A stretch of DNA of 64,000 nt from Leifsonia shinshuensis (GTDB taxonomy: Bacteria; Actinomycetota; Actinomycetes; Actinomycetales; Microbacteriaceae), in contig NZ_JACCFL010000001.1 in assembly GCF_013410375.1 (NCBI RefSeq), positions 1,736,001 through 1,800,000 on the forward strand, read 5' to 3'. A model generated the notes under the pieces. The model saw nothing but the letters and a program-made list of their open reading frames with translations. It was not told the DNA's origin and made no database searches. Each line of letters starts with the position of its first letter. The stretch's first letter is position 1. A program made the position numbers and the translations under genes. Positions 62,381 through 64,000 of the stretch are shown here, piece after piece.

Positions 62381-62587
62381 TCAGCGGCGGCGCGTGAAGC
62401 GACGTCGCGGGGTGGGGCGGTTCGGGGTGATGCCGAGGGCGGCGTTGCGTTCGATCGCGCGCTGGTGGCGTTCCTGGGCTCGTTCCTGCTCGAGCTCGCG
62501 GTTGGCGTTGTCACAGTCGGAGCAGCGAGGCTGGAAGGCTTCGCCAACGTGGCGGTCGCACCGTGCGCCGAGATCTTGGATCGTCAT
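62381..62587 (-). CDS. Small zinc-finger-like, highly charged protein
   Basis: This 68-residue protein has a possible metal-binding site C-x2-H near residues 10-13 and C-x2-C at 22-25 (CDRHVGEAF, CSDCDNAN). A charged helix (ANRELEQERAQERHQRAIERN) and a basic tail (RPTPRRRFTRRR) follow. Its ATG overlaps the initiator gene's stop (ATGA), so the two are translated together. A nucleic-acid-binding accessory role in replication is plausible but unproven. Confidence 0.65.
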   Translation of the reverse strand: MTIQDLGARCDRHVGEAFQPRCSDCDNANRELEQERAQERHQRAIERNAALGITPNRPTPRRRFTRRR

Positions 62588-63114
62588 GCTGACTGCCTCT
62601 CGTCGGAGTTATCCACAGGCTGCAAGTGAGATGCCTCCGTAAATCGAGGTGTTCGTCGCTGTAGTTCTTCCTGTGGTTCCTCAGTGGTTCCTTGGGGGGT
62701 GGAATTGCCAACCCCTTCAAGGTGAGAATCCCCACCCCATCCCGGGTGGGATTCCCCACCTTTCTGGTGGTGGGATTGCCCACCCCTGAACGTGAGGACG
62801 AACTCAGCTCGCCGCCCGTTCCGACCCCGTTGCTTGCGCTCAATCGCACCGGACTTCACGAGCCCTTGCACAGCCGTTTTGACTGCCCAGAAGGCCGCGT
62901 CGCGAGCACCTATCGCACGAGGGTCGAGAGTGGTCTTGTCCTCCACCATGCGGCCGAGGCCGTAGGCGGATTCCTCGCGTGACGCGAAGTAGCGGGGCGG
63001 CTGGTCGGAATCGAGCGCAGTGAGCGCCATGAAGATCAACAGCCGGAACTCGTTCGGCTTGAGATCATTCGCGGCGGCGAACGCGAACGCCTTTCCGACC
63101 AGATGCGCCCCCAC
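62584..63114 (-). CDS. Replication initiator-like winged-helix protein with origin iterons inside its gene
   Basis: This 176-residue protein has an N-terminal winged-helix domain (LKPNEFRLLIFMALTALDSDQP, YFASREESAYGLGRMV, FWAVKTAVQGLVKSGAIERKQRGRNGRRAEFVLTF), as in phage replication proteins. Its C-terminal third is a low-complexity repeat, GGQSHHQKGGESHPGWGGDSH and onward. This is the translation of four 16-bp DNA iterons, with a DnaA box near the gene end. That layout copies lambda O. GTG 63114, directly after the upstream stop and preceded by GAGG, is the better start; ATG 63135 would overlap the upstream gene. Confidence 0.78.
   Translation of the reverse strand: MGAHLVGKAFAFAAANDLKPNEFRLLIFMALTALDSDQPPRYFASREESAYGLGRMVEDKTTLDPRAIGARDAAFWAVKTAVQGLVKSGAIERKQRGRNGRRAEFVLTFRGGQSHHQKGGESHPGWGGDSHLEGVGNSTPQGTTEEPQEELQRRTPRFTEASHLQPVDNSDERQSA
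62609..62784. other. Probable replication origin: four iterons and a DnaA box
   Basis: Four near-palindromic 16-mers of the form GGTGGGATTSCCCACC lie at 62698-62713, 62721-62736, 62745-62760 and 62769-62784, so they start 23, 24 and 24 bp apart. TTATCCACA (62609-62617) is a perfect DnaA box. The 80 bp between box and iterons is AT-richer and has GTGGTTCCT twice. All of this lies inside the initiator gene. Confidence 0.75.
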
Positions 63115-63115
63115 G

Positions 63116-63691
63116 TCAGCCGTCCTCGCCCTCATCGGTGACGATCGGGGTGTTGTCCGGCTGGTGAACGTCTGCGACGAGCAGCCGCAGGCTCGTGCCG
63201 CTCAGCTCCGCGTCGAGGACGTCGAACCTGCCGATAAGGTTGCAGTCGTATCGGGTGTCTCCGCTGCCCCACCCGGCGCCCGGGGTGAGGTGGTCCAGGT
63301 GCGGCATGGTCTCGGCTGCGTGGGCTCTAACCTTCCCTTCCTGCCGGTACAGGTACACCTGACCGCCGGCGACCGGGTTGGTACGCGAGTTGTCGGCGTC
63401 GACCTCGAAGACGCGACCGTGAGCGTTCAGAATCCGCACCTGATTGGCAACGAGCGCCAACGACTGTGCGGCCTTGCGAGCCGCCGCAGCGTCCTCGACG
63501 TCCCCAAGATCGGCGTACACTTCCCAGGTGCCGGATTCGCCGCCGCGGTCGCTCCAGGCATACACCGACAGGTCGGGGTCCGTGGACTGAAGACGCCGGT
63601 ACGTCTGCTCGGGGTAGTCCTCCGGCTCGGTATCGTTGAACGCCTGCTTCAGCAGTTCCGCTCGAAGGTCAATGAGTGTAGAATTTTGCAT
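63116..63691 (-). CDS. Hypothetical phage-element protein
   Basis: This 191-residue protein has no domain I recognise. It starts QNSTLIDLRAELLKQAFNDTEPEDYPEQTYRRLQSTD and has a beta-rich middle with many aromatic residues (VYAWSDRGGESGTWEVYADLGDVEDAAAARKAAQSLALVANQVRILNAHGRVFEVDAD). It has no signal or membrane segment. ATG 63691 has AGGAG eight bases upstream, so I prefer it to an ATG 25 codons earlier. Its stop touches the GTG start of the initiator, so the two are probably coupled. Confidence 0.7.
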   Translation of the reverse strand: MQNSTLIDLRAELLKQAFNDTEPEDYPEQTYRRLQSTDPDLSVYAWSDRGGESGTWEVYADLGDVEDAAAARKAAQSLALVANQVRILNAHGRVFEVDADNSRTNPVAGGQVYLYRQEGKVRAHAAETMPHLDHLTPGAGWGSGDTRYDCNLIGRFDVLDAELSGTSLRLLVADVHQPDNTPIVTDEGEDG

Positions 63692-63762
63692 GGTTAGTTC
63701 TCCTAGATCTGACTCCCGCCCGCTGTTCCCGCAGCGGGCATTTTCTTTTGCGCCTGCCGACC

Positions 63763-63999
63763 TCACGACCCGGCCGCTGTGCTCGTGCGCTCCTGAGCGC
63801 GCTCATACTCGGCCAGTGCAGCCTCTGAGTAGACGATCTTCTTCGGGCTCAAGCGCACGTATCGCGGGCCGGTGCCCGCGTATCGCAACTGCGCGAGAAC
63901 CTCGACCGTCATGCCGGGCCAGCGTTCGTCGCAGACCTGCTTGGGCGAATAGAAGCGCATTCGTTGCGACTCTGTGATGTCTGGGTGGGTGACCGCCAT
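63763..63999 (-). CDS. AlpA-like helix-turn-helix protein
   Basis: This 78-residue protein contains a short helix-turn-helix of the excisionase/AlpA type: MRFYSPKQVCDERWPGMTVEVLAQLRYAGTGPRYVRLSPKKIVYSEAALAEYERAQERT. Such proteins regulate integrase or phage genes, or bind near the attachment site. It is the most upstream leftward gene visible and its promoter would lie beyond the window. It probably controls the leftward operon. The start at ATG 63999 has no visible upstream context, so a longer form cannot be excluded. Confidence 0.75.
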   Translation of the reverse strand: MAVTHPDITESQRMRFYSPKQVCDERWPGMTVEVLAQLRYAGTGPRYVRLSPKKIVYSEAALAEYERAQERTSTAAGS

Positions 64000-64000
64000 A

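Noticed and set aside
62698..62784. CRISPR-like regularly spaced repeats
   Set aside because: The units are 16 bp with 7-8-bp gaps inside a coding frame, far too short for repeats and spacers; they fit iterons.

Overview
The window looks like chromosomal DNA of a high-GC actinobacterium. The gene order and protein types (metG-tatD-rsmA-ispE, glmU-prs, rplY-pth-mfd-mazG, eno-divIC-DUF501), the many GTG starts, the ATGA gene overlaps and the TAGRCT-like -10 boxes directly before start codons fit Microbacteriaceae (Leifsonia or a relative). That placement is inferred from gene content, not from a marker-gene tree. From about base 57,250 to the right edge the DNA is visibly less GC-rich and phage-like.

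Layout. Bases 1-3104: translation/isoprenoid operon (metG end, tatD, rsmA, ispE). 3419-14931: a large LuxR-type regulator, an ABC-F ATPase, an acetyltransferase, an AidB-like flavoprotein, a membrane protein, a two-domain cell-wall glycopolymer transferase and a MarR regulator. 15013-17556: tRNA-Gln(TTG), glmU, prs. 17584-31521: a divergent uronate/gluconate cluster. A LacI regulator, uxaC and gnd run leftward. An ABC sugar importer, two sugar-phosphate isomerase-like proteins, an oxidoreductase, a fructuronate reductase, a RspA/ManD-type mannonate dehydratase and gluconokinase run rightward. A LacI-type operator lies over the -35 box between them. Together the enzymes take glucuronate to 2-keto-3-deoxygluconate and feed gluconate into the pentose phosphate route; KDG kinase and aldolase are not here.

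31690-46832: rplY, pth, a phosphopantetheinyl transferase, mfd, a GntR(YtrA)/DUF1648 pair with its own operator, nhaA, mazG, and an iron-siderophore ABC importer (binding lipoprotein, two permeases, ATPase) behind a DtxR/IdeR-type iron box. 47279-57246: hisS, a secreted tyrosine-phosphatase lipoprotein, eno, divIC, DUF501, a mycosin-like subtilase, NADH dehydrogenase type 2, a YigZ/IMPACT protein and a membrane-anchored alpha/beta hydrolase.

57273-64000 (open at the right): an integrated phage-like element. It starts at a 23-bp tRNA 3'-end fragment (attachment site) and an excisionase-like gene. A leftward operon then encodes an AlpA-like HTH protein, an unknown protein, a small winged-helix replication initiator, two small proteins, an HK97-type capsid protein and a minor tail protein. 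The initiator gene contains four 16-bp palindromic iterons at 23-24 bp spacing, followed by a perfect DnaA box. This is an origin of the lambda-O type and the most striking structure in the window. No terminase, portal, protease or integrase is visible before the edge, so the element may be a small phage satellite or a reduced prophage.

Several intergenic gaps carry long perfect or near-perfect palindromes, each built from its own sequence word. The clearest is an array of five copies of a GCGATTCGTnACGAATCGC-like element between a DUF1648 gene and nhaA.
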